Notes: generated by a model not told the origin, from the sequence alone. DNA of 62,157 nucleotides from Paenibacillus sp. (GCF_031177825.1 NZ_JAPSKE010000026.1:1-62157), one strand, 5' to 3'. Shown: positions 34,774-43,164, counted from the stretch's first letter. Program-made: numbers and translations.

Positions 34774-35107
34774 GTTATTGCGCCCTGCGGCACGCTCGAA
34801 GCCATGACCGCTTCCCTCCCGTCGCTTCCTCGTACGCCCATCCGAACCATGCGGCGGAAAGCGACATCGTTCGCTCCGGATCCTCGTTTCGAACGCGAAA
34901 TGCGTCCGTTCCGACACTTCGAATCCTCCTTCGAACTTTGGCTATTTCTAGCGCCTCGTGCCGGTATAGATCGAATCTCATCGCCGGCGATTTTCTCCTT
35001 CGCTCTCTCGTTGGAACGGCGCGTTCACGTTCCCGCTTGATCGGCCGCCTCTTTTTTCGATCGTCCGTCACTATCATTTAACGGCTGAATATTTTACTAG
35101 AATAGGA
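34774..35107. other. Gene-free stretch, nothing recognised
   Basis: About 330 bases with only Arg/Ser-rich chance frames on both strands, none with a ribosome binding site or recognisable domain. It may be decayed coding sequence, but no homology is visible. A promoter for the riboswitch transcript is likely near its right end (TTTAAC ... TAGAAT, about 35077-35103). Confidence 0.45.
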
Positions 35108-35288
35108 GGATTCCGACGAATGCTGTCGAATATACCGTAGGTCGAAAAAAATCGATTAGTGCCTAATGTCCGCGTCGCCTTGCGACCCGGGCTACGGGGG
35201 AACCAGTCTTGGGTGAATTGATCTCGCAACTAGGGATCATAGGGAACCTTCAACCGAACCCTTAAGCTAACCTCGTCGGCATCGGAAG
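35108..35288 (+). promoter_or_regulatory. c-di-AMP riboswitch (ydaO-yuaA class)
   Basis: The leader shows the conserved blocks of this class in order: ACCCGGGCTACGGGGGAACC, GGGTGAA, TAGGGA, AACCTTCAACCGAACCC and AGCTAACCTCGTCGGC. Closing arms CCGACGA (35113-35119) and TCGTCGG (35273-35279) are complementary. In this class c-di-AMP binding usually turns expression off. The aptamer ends just before the ribosome binding site GGAAGGGG of the NlpC/P60 gene, a common target because c-di-AMP links turgor, potassium and wall hydrolysis. No separate terminator was seen after the aptamer, so control may be at translation. Confidence 0.88.
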
Positions 35289-35298
35289 GGGTATACAA

Positions 35299-35943
35299 TT
35301 GAAGAAGGCAGCATCTCTGGTGTTGGCATTGTCCATCGGGTTCGGCGCGTTCGCCGGCGGCGCGGCCGCGGCTACGGAACTCGAGACGGCCGTCGATCAA
35401 TTGGTCGGCATCGATTACAAGTACGGAGGCACGACGACGAAGGGCTTCGACTGCTCCGGGTTTACCGGCTACGTCTTCGAGAAGCTCGGCATCGACCTGC
35501 CTCGTCGATCCGCGGATCAAGCGACCGTCGGCGCGAAGGTCGGCAAGGACGAGCTTCGTCCGGGCGACCTGGTATTTTTCAACACGGACGGCAAGGGCAT
35601 CTCGCACGTCGGCATCTATATGGGAGACGGCAACTTCGCCCATTCTTCCAGCTCCCGCGGCGTGTCGATCAGCAAGATGAACGACAGCTATTATTCCAAG
35701 CGTTACGTCACTGCGCGTCGCGTCTTCGACGAGACGCAATACGTCGCCCTCGCGACGGAAGCCGCTCCGGCGGCGCCGGTCGTCGCGCAAGCGCCGGCCG
35801 CACCGGCCCCTGCAGCGCCGGAAGCGGCCGCCGTGACGGAAGACGTCGTGCTTTCGACGGAAGCGGCGGAGCTCGCGGCCGAGCATGCGGGCGAGGACGT
35901 CTCGGTCGAAGACGTCGTCGAATCGCTGCGGCAGCGCATGTAA
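35299..35943 (+). CDS. Secreted NlpC/P60 cell-wall hydrolase
   Basis: 214 residues with a Sec signal peptide (KKAASLVLALSIGFGAFAGGAAAA, cut near 24). The NlpC/P60 domain (about 27-150) has catalytic Cys52 (GFDCSGF), His103 (ISHVGIYMGDG) and polar third residue His115. Such enzymes cut D-Glu-meso-DAP peptide bonds in peptidoglycan. The C-terminal ~65 residues are Ala/Pro-rich and then acidic, without SH3 or LysM repeats. Start is TTG at 35299, after GGAAGGGGTATACAA. Controlled by the preceding riboswitch; terminator at 35952. Confidence 0.93.
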   Translation: MKKAASLVLALSIGFGAFAGGAAAATELETAVDQLVGIDYKYGGTTTKGFDCSGFTGYVFEKLGIDLPRRSADQATVGAKVGKDELRPGDLVFFNTDGKGISHVGIYMGDGNFAHSSSSRGVSISKMNDSYYSKRYVTARRVFDETQYVALATEAAPAAPVVAQAPAAPAPAAPEAAAVTEDVVLSTEAAELAAEHAGEDVSVEDVVESLRQRM

Positions 35944-35951
35944 CGTCGAAA

Positions 35952-35990
35952 CCCCCGATGCGATCCAAGCGCATCGGGGGTTTTTCTTTT
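35952..35990 (+). terminator. Terminator after the NlpC/P60 gene
   Basis: CCCCCGATGCG pairs with GCGCATCGGGGG-type arm (35952-35980), followed by TTTTTCTTTT. Confidence 0.9.
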
Positions 35991-36257
35991 CCCCATCCCC
36001 TCGATACCTACGTCGAAAGACATCCATAGGCGCACGAATTCCGCTTTCCTTCCGCTCCGCCGAACCTCAGCCGCACGCAACAGAGTCGTTACTCCCGGAT
36101 TCAGGCGGTTCCTTTTCCCCATTTTCATGCAAGAATGTGACGGATATGTTGTGTTTTGTTACCCAACTCACAGAATCCCTCAGGCATCTGTGACATAATA
36201 CGTAGGCGGCGGCGGTGGCCGACCGATTCAAGCGGTTTTCCGAGGTGTGAGAAAGTC

Positions 36258-37373
36258 ATGAGATTAGTAACGATCGAATCCTGCGCTCCGGGCATGAAGC
36301 TCGGCAAGGCCGTCCTGACGGAGCACGGGCAAGTACTGCTCGGGTACGGGTACGAGCTGACCCAACCCGTTATTCTTCGTCTGCGAAATATGGGCATTCA
36401 TCAACTATATATCGACGATCCGCGGACGGACGATATCGTCGTCGAAGAGACGATTCGGGAAGAGACGCGGCGTCTCGTGCACGGCTCGCTCCAACAATGC
36501 ATGGACTACGTCCGGGCGGGCGGTCCCGCCGGCGGCGGACGCGTCGTGACGTTCTCTCGGCTCGTCTCGGACAGCGTCAATAGTATCGTAGACGACGTCG
36601 TCTTGAACCGTAACATGCCGATCGTCCATATTCGGTCGACGGCCGCGACGGGCGACAAGCTCGAACATCATTTCGTCAATAACGCCTTGAACGTCTCCGT
36701 CTTCGCGACGAAGCTCGCCATGGCCGAAGGCGCCTCCGCGGACGAGCTGCGCACCGTATGCGCCGCCGCGCTGTTTCACGACATCGGCAAGCTGCTCGTC
36801 CCTCAGGAGCTGCTGTCGAAGCGGACGAGGCTGAGCGACGAGGACCTCCGGACGCTCCGCCGCCATGCGGAGCTCGGATACAGGCTGCTCAAGAACGACG
36901 GCAGCGTCTCGCTCGTCGCCGCGCAATGCGCGCTGCAGCATCACGAGCGCGTGGACGGCCTCGGCTACCCCTTCGGGCTGCGGGGCAGCGACATTCACCC
37001 GTATGCCAAGCTCATCGGTATGATCGACGCCTACGACGCGCTCGTCAGCCACCGGAGCTACCGGAACGCCATGCTGCCGCACGAAGCGATGGATTATCTT
37101 TACGCGAACGTCGAAAGCGCGTATGATCGTGGTAAGGTAGAGCAATTTAGAAACAAGGTAGCGATCTTCCCTCCAGGTACGGCGGTCACGTTGAACACCG
37201 GCGAGAAGGGGGTCGTCTCCCGCCTCGACTCGTCGTGCTTGCAGCGGCCGACGATCCGCGTATTGACGAACCCTAACGGAGAAGAATTGAAAACCCCTTA
37301 CGAACTCCAACTGGCGAAGCATCTCAACATCATGATTCGATCCGTGGGCGACATCCGATCCTACGCCGGATAA
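36258..37373 (+). CDS. HD-GYP domain phosphodiesterase
   Basis: 371 residues. An N-terminal ~110-residue region (MRLVTIESCAPGMKLGKAVL, VILRLRNMGIHQLYIDD) is typical of Paenibacillus/Bacillus HD-GYP proteins. The metal and GYP motifs are intact: HHFVNN, HDIGKLLVP, HHERVDGLGYPFGL and DAYDAL. Such enzymes hydrolyse c-di-GMP, affecting motility and biofilm; motAB lie 4 kb away. The C-terminal ~70 residues (PPGTAVTLNTGEKGVVSRLD) form a small beta domain. ATG at 36258 follows GAGGTGTGAGAAAGTC. A Crp/Fnr gene follows at 39 bases. Confidence 0.9.
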   Translation: MRLVTIESCAPGMKLGKAVLTEHGQVLLGYGYELTQPVILRLRNMGIHQLYIDDPRTDDIVVEETIREETRRLVHGSLQQCMDYVRAGGPAGGGRVVTFSRLVSDSVNSIVDDVVLNRNMPIVHIRSTAATGDKLEHHFVNNALNVSVFATKLAMAEGASADELRTVCAAALFHDIGKLLVPQELLSKRTRLSDEDLRTLRRHAELGYRLLKNDGSVSLVAAQCALQHHERVDGLGYPFGLRGSDIHPYAKLIGMIDAYDALVSHRSYRNAMLPHEAMDYLYANVESAYDRGKVEQFRNKVAIFPPGTAVTLNTGEKGVVSRLDSSCLQRPTIRVLTNPNGEELKTPYELQLAKHLNIMIRSVGDIRSYAG

Positions 37374-37412
37374 CAAGTCCCAATCCTCGCTGCAGAAAGG
37401 CCAGGATTCGTC

Positions 37413-38099
37413 ATGAGCGCCCTTGTCGGGCTATTGCGCAACGTCCCTTTGTTTCAAGATTTGACGGAGGAAGAGCTGCGGACGATCGCCCCCTTGTTCC
37501 AAGAGAACAAGTGGAATCGCGGGAAGCTGCTCTTCATGGAAGGCGACCCGGGCGACGAGCTGTTCGTCGTGAAGTCCGGCGTCGTCAAAATTTACCGCTT
37601 CGACGACGAGAAGGAAATCATTCTGGCGCTCTTCGGTCCCGGCGACTTCTTCGGCGAAATGGCGGTCATTCAACCGGCTCTCAACCGCTCCGCCACCGCG
37701 GAAACGTTAGAGTCTTGTTTGATTTATACGATGAAGCGGTCCGTCTTCTACGAGTTCATGGAGAAGCACCCGCGCATCTGCATTAAACTGCTCGAGGTGA
37801 CGGTGCAGCGCCTCCGGAACGCGAACGATCAAATCTACAACCTGACGTTCCTCGACGTCCGGTCGCGTATCATCCGCACGATTCTCCGTCTCGCGGAGGA
37901 GCGCGGCGTCAAGCTCGGCGACGGCCTGCTGGTCGACATTCGCATGACGCACCAGCAGCTGGCGAGCTTCGCGGGCACGGCACGGGAATCGGCCACGAAG
38001 GTACTGCAGGAGCTGTCCGAGGAAGGGATCATCATCGTCGAGAAAAAGCGGATTTTCCTCCCGGACCACGAGAAGCTGAAGCAACTGGCCGGATTGTGA
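37413..38099 (+). CDS. Crp/Fnr family transcriptional regulator
   Basis: 228 residues: cyclic-nucleotide-binding-like beta barrel (about 10-125; GDPGDELFVVKSGVVKIYR, LFGPGDFFGEMAVI), a long dimer helix (about 125-150) and a C-terminal HTH (MTHQQLASFAGTARESATKVLQELSEEGII). The arginine/serine phosphate-binding cassette of true CRP is not well matched (QPALNRSATA), so cAMP binding is doubtful. No N-terminal Cys cluster as in FNR. Likely in one operon with the HD-GYP gene. Confidence 0.9.
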   Translation: MSALVGLLRNVPLFQDLTEEELRTIAPLFQENKWNRGKLLFMEGDPGDELFVVKSGVVKIYRFDDEKEIILALFGPGDFFGEMAVIQPALNRSATAETLESCLIYTMKRSVFYEFMEKHPRICIKLLEVTVQRLRNANDQIYNLTFLDVRSRIIRTILRLAEERGVKLGDGLLVDIRMTHQQLASFAGTARESATKVLQELSEEGIIIVEKKRIFLPDHEKLKQLAGL

Positions 38100-38121
38100 T
38101 TCGGGCGAGAGCAGAGGATCG

Positions 38122-38162
38122 ATAGCCGCAGCGTAAGCCGAGAGGCGAGCCGCTGCGGCTAT
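38122..38162 (+). terminator. Hairpin after the Crp/Fnr gene
   Basis: ATAGCCGCAGCG and CGCTGCGGCTAT form a perfect 12-bp stem with a 17-base loop, 23 bases after the stop. There is no T tract, so termination strength is uncertain. Confidence 0.5.
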
Positions 38163-38208
38163 TATCGTATATACTGGAATAGATCCCATAGGAGAGGCGC
38201 GAGATTCG

Positions 38209-38964
38209 ATGAAATTGGTTTCTTGGAACGTGAACGGCCTGAGGGCTTGCATCAATAAAGGGTTTCTGGACTTCCTTCAGCGGTCGGAGGCGGACGTCTT
38301 CTGCGTGCAGGAGACGAAGCTGCAGGAAGGCCAGCTCGACCTAGCGCCGTTCGAAGGGTATGCGTCCTACTGGAATTACGCGGAGAAGAAAGGGTATTCC
38401 GGCACTGCGGTATTCACGAGGGTGGCGCCGATTTCGGTTCGATACGGCCTCGAGGAAGACGCCGAACCGGAGGGTCGGGTAATCACTCTGGAGTTCGAGG
38501 ACTTCTACCTGGTGAACGTGTATACGCCCAACGCGCGGCGCGACTTGTCCCGCCTCGACTTCCGCATGGAATGGGAGGATCGGTTCCTCGCATACCTGCT
38601 CGAGCTCGACGCCAAGAAGCCCGTCGTCGTCTGCGGCGATCTGAACGTCGCTCACGAGGAGATCGACATTAAGAACGCGAAGGCGAACCGGGGCAACTCC
38701 GGCTTTACGGACGAAGAACGCGAGAAGATGACTCGGCTGTTGAACGCCGGCTTCGTCGATTCGTTCCGCCATCTGTATCCCGATCGCGGGGACGTCTATT
38801 CGTGGTGGTCGTACATGCCGAAGGTCCGCGAACGGAACGTCGGCTGGCGCATCGATTATTTCTTGATATCCGAGCGGCTGAAGCCGCGCCTCGTCGACGC
38901 CTCGATCGAATGCGAGGTCATGGGCAGCGACCATTGTCCGGTCTCCTTGGAGCTGGCCGACTGA
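38209..38964 (+). CDS. xth: Exodeoxyribonuclease III / AP endonuclease
   Basis: A 251-residue EEP-family nuclease. Motifs: SWNVNGLRACI, FCVQETKLQEGQ, VYTPNA (GEF-type), CGDLNVAHEEIDIKNAKANRG, WRIDYFLIS, GSDHCPVSLEL. It incises abasic sites in base-excision repair and trims 3' blocks. ATG follows GAGAGGCGCGAGATTCG. Stands alone between hairpins. Confidence 0.95.
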   Translation: MKLVSWNVNGLRACINKGFLDFLQRSEADVFCVQETKLQEGQLDLAPFEGYASYWNYAEKKGYSGTAVFTRVAPISVRYGLEEDAEPEGRVITLEFEDFYLVNVYTPNARRDLSRLDFRMEWEDRFLAYLLELDAKKPVVVCGDLNVAHEEIDIKNAKANRGNSGFTDEEREKMTRLLNAGFVDSFRHLYPDRGDVYSWWSYMPKVRERNVGWRIDYFLISERLKPRLVDASIECEVMGSDHCPVSLELAD

Positions 38965-38988
38965 GCCGGGGCGCCGGCGGCGTCCCGC

Positions 38989-39441
38989 TTACCTTGACGT
39001 CGCCTCCCGCTCCACCGTCCGCAGGAAGTCGGCGACGACCTTCTTGTTGTTGCTCTCCCCGCCCAGCTTCGTCATCGCCCTTCCGACGAAGTTGACGCCC
39101 CGATTCGAGCCTTCGTATCCGAGCTTCGTCCGCCCGTCGTCGATGCGCCGCAGCGTGAACGCGAAGTCGATCTCGAACGCCTTCGCGAGGACGAACGCAA
39201 GCCGCAGCCGCTTCTCCTCCGGCGCGTCCATATATTCCACGACGGACACTTCGTACGTCTCCGAGCGCTTGCCTTCCCGGTACGTCTGCAGGAACGAAGA
39301 GCCGACGACTCCCTCCTTCCGTTCTTTCCACCGATTTTCGGCGATGTTCGGCATGATCCGATGCATGTTTTCGACGGCGAACAACGCCCACACGGTCTCG
39401 AGGTCCGCGTCGATGACGATCTCTTCCTTCCATTGAATCAT
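38989..39441 (-). CDS. SRPBCC family protein
   Basis: 150 residues of the START/polyketide-cyclase fold: MIQWKEEIVIDADLETVWALFAVENMHRIMP at the start, IDFAFTLRRIDDGRTKLGYEGS in the middle and a C-terminal helix (KKVVADFLRTVER). These domains hold a hydrophobic ligand; no specific activity can be read. Its ATG overlaps the MerR stop by four bases, so it is translated with that regulator and may bind or respond to the same compound. Confidence 0.82.
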   Translation of the reverse strand: MIQWKEEIVIDADLETVWALFAVENMHRIMPNIAENRWKERKEGVVGSSFLQTYREGKRSETYEVSVVEYMDAPEEKRLRLAFVLAKAFEIDFAFTLRRIDDGRTKLGYEGSNRGVNFVGRAMTKLGGESNNKKVVADFLRTVEREATSR

Positions 39442-39782
39442 GAATCGCTCTCCCTTCCCGATGCCAGAAATTCGTCGATGTCTTTCATTTTGGCTTGGAG
39501 GCCGTCGATTTCCGACTGGATGCGCTCCCGCTTCCGCAGCAGCAAGCTCTCCAGGTTGGCGAACGATTCGTCGTTCATGACGGAGACCATCTCTTGGATC
39601 GTGAAGCCGAGACCACGCAGCTTGACGAGAAGGACGGCGAGGACGTACGAGCCGTCGTCGTAGTACCGATAGCCGTTGTTCGGGTCGATGCGGGCCGGCT
39701 CGAGCAGCTTGATCTCGTCGTAGTATCTCAGGGCGTCTCTGCTGAGTCCCGTCATGGCCGAAAATTCGCTGACCTTGTACAT
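39438..39782 (-). CDS. MerR family transcriptional regulator
   Basis: 114 residues. N-terminal MerR HTH-wing (MYKVSEFSAMTGLSRDALRYYDEIKLLEPARID, YRYYDDGSYVLAVLLVKLRGLGFTIQEM), then a coiled-coil dimer helix (LESLLLRKRERIQSEIDGLQAKMKDIDEFL). No large effector domain and no metal-binding Cys, so the ligand is probably an organic molecule or the partner SRPBCC protein is involved. ATG at 39782 follows AGAGGAGGCGGAACC; the longer frame would run through the promoter dyad. Confidence 0.9.
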   Translation of the reverse strand: MYKVSEFSAMTGLSRDALRYYDEIKLLEPARIDPNNGYRYYDDGSYVLAVLLVKLRGLGFTIQEMVSVMNDESFANLESLLLRKRERIQSEIDGLQAKMKDIDEFLASGRESDS

Positions 39783-39800
39783 GGTTCCGCCTCCTCTTGC

Positions 39801-39832
39801 ATCATACACCTTGGGGCGCACCCCAAGGTCAA
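39801..39832 (-). promoter_or_regulatory. MerR-type promoter with 20-bp spacer and central dyad
   Basis: On the minus strand -35 TTGACC (39827-39832) and -10 TATGAT (39801-39806) are separated by 20 bases, overlong for sigmaA. The gap is filled by a dyad, ACCTTGGGG and CCCCAAGGT arms around four bases (39808-39829). This is the classic architecture in which MerR proteins twist the DNA to activate, so the operon is probably autoregulated. Confidence 0.8.
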
Positions 39833-39879
39833 GCATGACGTAATCCGTCGGCCCCGGACCCGCCCGAACCCAAACGAAA

Positions 39880-39916
39880 GAGGGCCGTCGGCGCGTTGAT
39901 TCCGCGGACGGCCCTC
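39880..39916 (-). terminator. Terminator after the sulfurtransferase gene
   Basis: GAGGGCCGTC and GACGGCCCTC stem with inner CGCGG/CGCG pairing; minus-strand tail TTTCGTTT. Confidence 0.8.
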
Positions 39917-39938
39917 GATTCGTCGTTGCTACTTGTTT

Positions 39939-40796
39939 CTACTTCTCCCCCGCGACGACCGGACGCGACGCGTCGCTGATCCAGTCGCTCCAGCTTCCCG
40001 CGTACAGCTTCACGTTCGTGAAGCCGACCTCGCGCAGCGCCAGCACGTTCGGGCATGCCGTCACGCCGGAGCCGCAATAGACGATGATCTCCTCGGCGCC
40101 CTGGTACGGCTCGAACCGCTTCATCTGCTCCTTCACGGAACGGTAACGGCCTTCCGCGTCCAAGTTCGCCTTCCAGAACAGGTGGCGGGCGCCGGGAATA
40201 TGGCCCGCGACCTTGTCGATCGGCTCCGCGATGCCGCGGTACCGCGAATCTTCCCTCGAATCGAGCAGGACGACCTTCCCCGATTCGATCTTCTCCCGCT
40301 TGGCCGCGATGTCTTCCGCGGTGACGAGCCAATCGCGGCGCACCTGCGGCACGAACCGCGTATCGGCCTCCGGCGTCTGCTCGGCTCCGCTCGCCGTCGG
40401 ATGTCCCGCCTGCTTCCACGACGCGAAGCCTCCGTCCAAGATGTAGGCTTCGTCATGCCCCATATATGCGAGCAGCCACCAGAGGCGCGACGCCATCGCG
40501 CCGCCTTGATCGTCGTAAGCGACGACGCAGCGGCCCTTAACGATCCCGATGCGAGACAACTTACCGGCCAGCTCGTCGATGTCCGGCAGCGGGTGCCTTC
40601 CGCCGACGCCGTCCTCGCGCTTCGGGGCGGAGAGGTCCTTCTCCAAATCTAAATAAAAGGCGCCCGGAATGTGCTCCGTCACGTAAGCGTCGGCACCCGA
40701 TTGCGGTTGTCCCAGCGCGAAGCGGCAGTCCACGAATACCGCCTCCCGGTCCTTCCACTTCGCATACGCCTTCTCCAAACTTACGATATGCCGCAT
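39939..40796 (-). CDS. Two-domain rhodanese sulfurtransferase
   Basis: 285 residues with two rhodanese domains. The N-terminal inactive one contains FVDCRFALGQPQSG and VAYDDQGGAMASRLWW, where Asp replaces the loop Cys. The C-terminal active one contains VLLDSREDSRY and the persulfide Cys in IVYCGSGVTACPN. The CGSGVTA loop is the pattern of 3-mercaptopyruvate or thiosulfate sulfurtransferases; I cannot decide the donor. Cytoplasmic. ATG follows AAAGGGTGTAGAGA. Confidence 0.9.
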   Translation of the reverse strand: MRHIVSLEKAYAKWKDREAVFVDCRFALGQPQSGADAYVTEHIPGAFYLDLEKDLSAPKREDGVGGRHPLPDIDELAGKLSRIGIVKGRCVVAYDDQGGAMASRLWWLLAYMGHDEAYILDGGFASWKQAGHPTASGAEQTPEADTRFVPQVRRDWLVTAEDIAAKREKIESGKVVLLDSREDSRYRGIAEPIDKVAGHIPGARHLFWKANLDAEGRYRSVKEQMKRFEPYQGAEEIIVYCGSGVTACPNVLALREVGFTNVKLYAGSWSDWISDASRPVVAGEK

Positions 40797-40932
40797 TCTC
40801 TACACCCTTTCTGATTTCCGTACAACCTGTCACAAGCGCTTTCTGCTATATTAGCAGAGAGTCCGATTCGTGAGAAGTGTCGTCCGCACATTATAATCAA
40901 ACTGTAATATTCCCTAAAAGGAGTTCGAAGTT

Positions 40933-41466
40933 ATGCATCCGACCGAGCGGATCGAGCCGACCGACGCTTCCGAATACGTCCTGACGCCGATGACCGAGCG
41001 CGACGCCGCCGAAATCTGCGAATGGCGGTACCCCGCGCCGTACGATATTTACGATTGGCCCGCGTGGGATGTCGCCGTTCGCGAAGGGCGCGACTTCGCC
41101 GACCCGGCGCTGCGGGAGCGCCACTACCGCGCCGTGCGGCGCGGCGGCCGACTTTGCGGCTTCGCGCAATGGCTTCCCCTGGCCGCCGAAGTCGGCCCCC
41201 CGGTCGTGCGCCTCGGCCTGGGGCTGCATCCGGACGACTGCGGCGCGGGCCGAGGCGCCCGCTTCGCGTCGTTCCTCGCCCGGGAGACCGCGGCGCTTCA
41301 CCCCGGCTGCGTCGTCGATCTCGAGGTCGAGAAGCGCAACGTCCGCGCGGTTAGAGCGTATGAACGGGCCGGTTTCCGCGCGGTCGACGAGTACGAGCTG
41401 CCGATTCCCGGAAGAGGCGCGCATTTCGTTGTCAACATGGTATATCTTCCATTGGCGCGAATCTAA
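40933..41466 (+). CDS. GNAT family N-acetyltransferase
   Basis: 177 residues with the GNAT pattern: N-terminal LTPMTERDAAEICEWRYP, beta4 VVRLGLGLHPDDCGAGRGARF (acetyl-CoA pyrophosphate loop G-x-G-x-G/A-like, slightly degenerate) and VEKRNVRAVRAYERAGF. Substrate unknown. ATG follows AAAAGGAGTTCGAAGTT. Its stop codon lies inside the sigmaD promoter of motA. Confidence 0.85.
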   Translation: MHPTERIEPTDASEYVLTPMTERDAAEICEWRYPAPYDIYDWPAWDVAVREGRDFADPALRERHYRAVRRGGRLCGFAQWLPLAAEVGPPVVRLGLGLHPDDCGAGRGARFASFLARETAALHPGCVVDLEVEKRNVRAVRAYERAGFRAVDEYELPIPGRGAHFVVNMVYLPLARI

Positions 41467-41490
41467 AATAATAGCGAATCCTGCCGATAT
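41464..41490 (+). promoter_or_regulatory. sigmaD (flagellar) promoter of motAB
   Basis: TAAA (41464-41467), exactly 15 bases, GCCGATAT (41483-41490): a perfect match to the sigmaD consensus. It overlaps the TAA of the preceding GNAT gene. A second, sigmaA-like TATAAT lies near 41527. Confidence 0.88.
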
Positions 41491-41572
41491 ATATCGTAGA
41501 TTCTTTCATCGTGTCGAAAGTTAATATAATATAGGAAGTATTGGTACATACGGAAGAGGAGCGTGCTTTGAC

Positions 41573-42379
41573 ATGGAGAAGTCAACGATCGTAGGGTTAG
41601 TGCTGGCGGTCATCTCGGTATTCGTCGGGATGATGCTGAAGGGAGCGCCGATGTCCAGCTTAAATAACCCCGCGGCATTCTTGATCATTATCGGGGGAAC
41701 GATCGCGACGATTTTCATAGGCTTTCCGATGTCGGAGCTCAAGAAGATGCCGAAGTTGTTTAAAATAGCCGTCTTAGGGCAGAAGCATATCGGCAAAACC
41801 GAAATCATCCGCATGTTTATGGAATGGGCGACGATCACGCGCCGGGAAGGCTTGCTCGCGCTCGAGAGCAAGGTCGACGAGATCGAAGAGCCGTTCCTTC
41901 GCAACGGGATGCGGATGATCATCGACGGCAACGATCAAGATTTCGTCCATGACGTGTTGATGGAAGAAGTTCACGCGATCGAAGAACGCCATAAGTCCGG
42001 GGCGTTGATTTTCTCCCAAATGGGTACATACGCGCCTACGCTCGGGGTGCTCGGCGCCGTCGTCGGCCTCGTCGCGGCGCTCGGCAATTTATCGGACATC
42101 GAGAAGCTCGGCCACTCCATCGCCGCGGCGTTCATCGCGACGCTGCTCGGGATTTTCACCGGGTACGTATTATGGCACCCGATGGCGAATAAGCTCAAGC
42201 GCTTCTCCAAGCAAGAGATCGAGTTGAAGACGATGATGGTCGAAGGCCTCCTCTCCATTCAATCCGGCGTCTCCACCGTCGCGATTAACCAGAAGCTTTC
42301 CGTATACCTGACCCCAACCGAACGGGCGGCGGAGCAGAAAGGGGAAGCGGCCGGTGAGCAAAAAACAGCGCAAGCATGA
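41573..42379 (+). CDS. motA: Flagellar motor stator protein MotA
   Basis: 268 residues with four membrane segments (about 5-22, 35-52, 152-170, 182-205) and a long cytoplasmic loop (RREGLLALESKVDEIEEPFLRNGMRM) that contacts FliG. The conserved prolines are in TLGVLGAVVGL and the PMANKLK region. MotA and MotB form the ion-conducting stator. The last codons overlap the motB start by 26 bases. Confidence 0.95.
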   Translation: MEKSTIVGLVLAVISVFVGMMLKGAPMSSLNNPAAFLIIIGGTIATIFIGFPMSELKKMPKLFKIAVLGQKHIGKTEIIRMFMEWATITRREGLLALESKVDEIEEPFLRNGMRMIIDGNDQDFVHDVLMEEVHAIEERHKSGALIFSQMGTYAPTLGVLGAVVGLVAALGNLSDIEKLGHSIAAAFIATLLGIFTGYVLWHPMANKLKRFSKQEIELKTMMVEGLLSIQSGVSTVAINQKLSVYLTPTERAAEQKGEAAGEQKTAQA

Positions 42380-43124
42380 GCATGAAGAGCATATGGACGA
42401 GTCGTGGCTCGTCCCGTATGCCGATATCCTGACGCTGCTGCTCGCCTTGTTTATCGTCTTGTTCGCCTCCAGCCAGATCGATCAGAAGAAGTTCGAACAG
42501 ATCAAGATGTCGTTCCAATCGGCGCTTAGCGGCGGGCCTAGCTTTATGGACAACGTCTCCCCCGTCCCGAGCCGCGACAACGTCGGGATCGACAACGAGG
42601 GCAAGAGAGAGAAGGACGAACAGAGCGCGAGCGAGCTGGAGGAACAGCTCCGGAAGAAAGAGACCGAGCAGCTGCTCGAGTTGAAGCGCAAGATCGATCA
42701 ATACATCGACGAGAACGGACTGACGACGCAGCTCGAAACTCAGCTCGACAATCAACAGCTCAAGATCACGATCAGCGACAATACGCTGTTCGCTTCGGGA
42801 AGCGCGCAGCTGAAGCAGGAATCCCGCGCGTTGGCCGGCACGATCTCGGAGCTGCTCGAGCAATATCCGAGCTACGAGGTCGTCGTCTCGGGCCACACGG
42901 ACAACGTGCCGATCAAGACGTCGCAATTCCCGTCCAACTTCCATCTGAGCGCCGAACGAGCGCTCACGTTCATGGCCGTGCTGCTGGAAAATCCGGACGT
43001 CGGGGAAAACCGCTTCTCCAGCGTCGGATACAGCGAGTACAAGCCGGTCGCTTCGAACGACACCGCGGAAGGACGGGCGCAGAATCGCCGCGTCGAAGTG
43101 TCCATCGTCCGGAACATTCAATAA
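42354..43124 (+). CDS. motB: Flagellar motor stator protein MotB
   Basis: 256 residues: one membrane helix carrying the ion-binding Asp (PYADILTLLLALFIVLFAS), a linker with charged repeats (REKDEQSASELEEQLRKKE), and a C-terminal OmpA-like peptidoglycan-binding domain (LFASGSAQLK, VVVSGHTDNVPI, SAERALTFM, AEGRAQNRRVEVSI). Start is GTG at 42354 after AAAGGGGAAGCGGCC. I read it as the proton-type MotB, but the sodium type is not excluded. No other flagellar genes are in the window. Confidence 0.95.
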   Translation: MSKKQRKHEHEEHMDESWLVPYADILTLLLALFIVLFASSQIDQKKFEQIKMSFQSALSGGPSFMDNVSPVPSRDNVGIDNEGKREKDEQSASELEEQLRKKETEQLLELKRKIDQYIDENGLTTQLETQLDNQQLKITISDNTLFASGSAQLKQESRALAGTISELLEQYPSYEVVVSGHTDNVPIKTSQFPSNFHLSAERALTFMAVLLENPDVGENRFSSVGYSEYKPVASNDTAEGRAQNRRVEVSIVRNIQ

Positions 43125-43140
43125 CCGTTTTCTCGTTCGG

Positions 43141-43164
43141 ACCCCGCCGCGGCGGGGTTTTTGT
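43141..43164 (+). terminator. Terminator after motB
   Basis: ACCCCGCC and GGCGGGGT stem followed by TTTTG. Confidence 0.8.

Noticed and set aside
34749..35081. Two overlapping ORFs (110 and 100 codons, opposite strands)
   Set aside because: Arg/Ser-rich, no ribosome binding site, no domain, and they overlap the terminator or the start of the riboswitch transcript.
40836..40852. cre-like site (AGAAAGCGCTTGTGACA on the minus strand) before the sulfurtransferase gene
   Set aside because: Only the left half fits the CcpA consensus; the right half has three mismatches.
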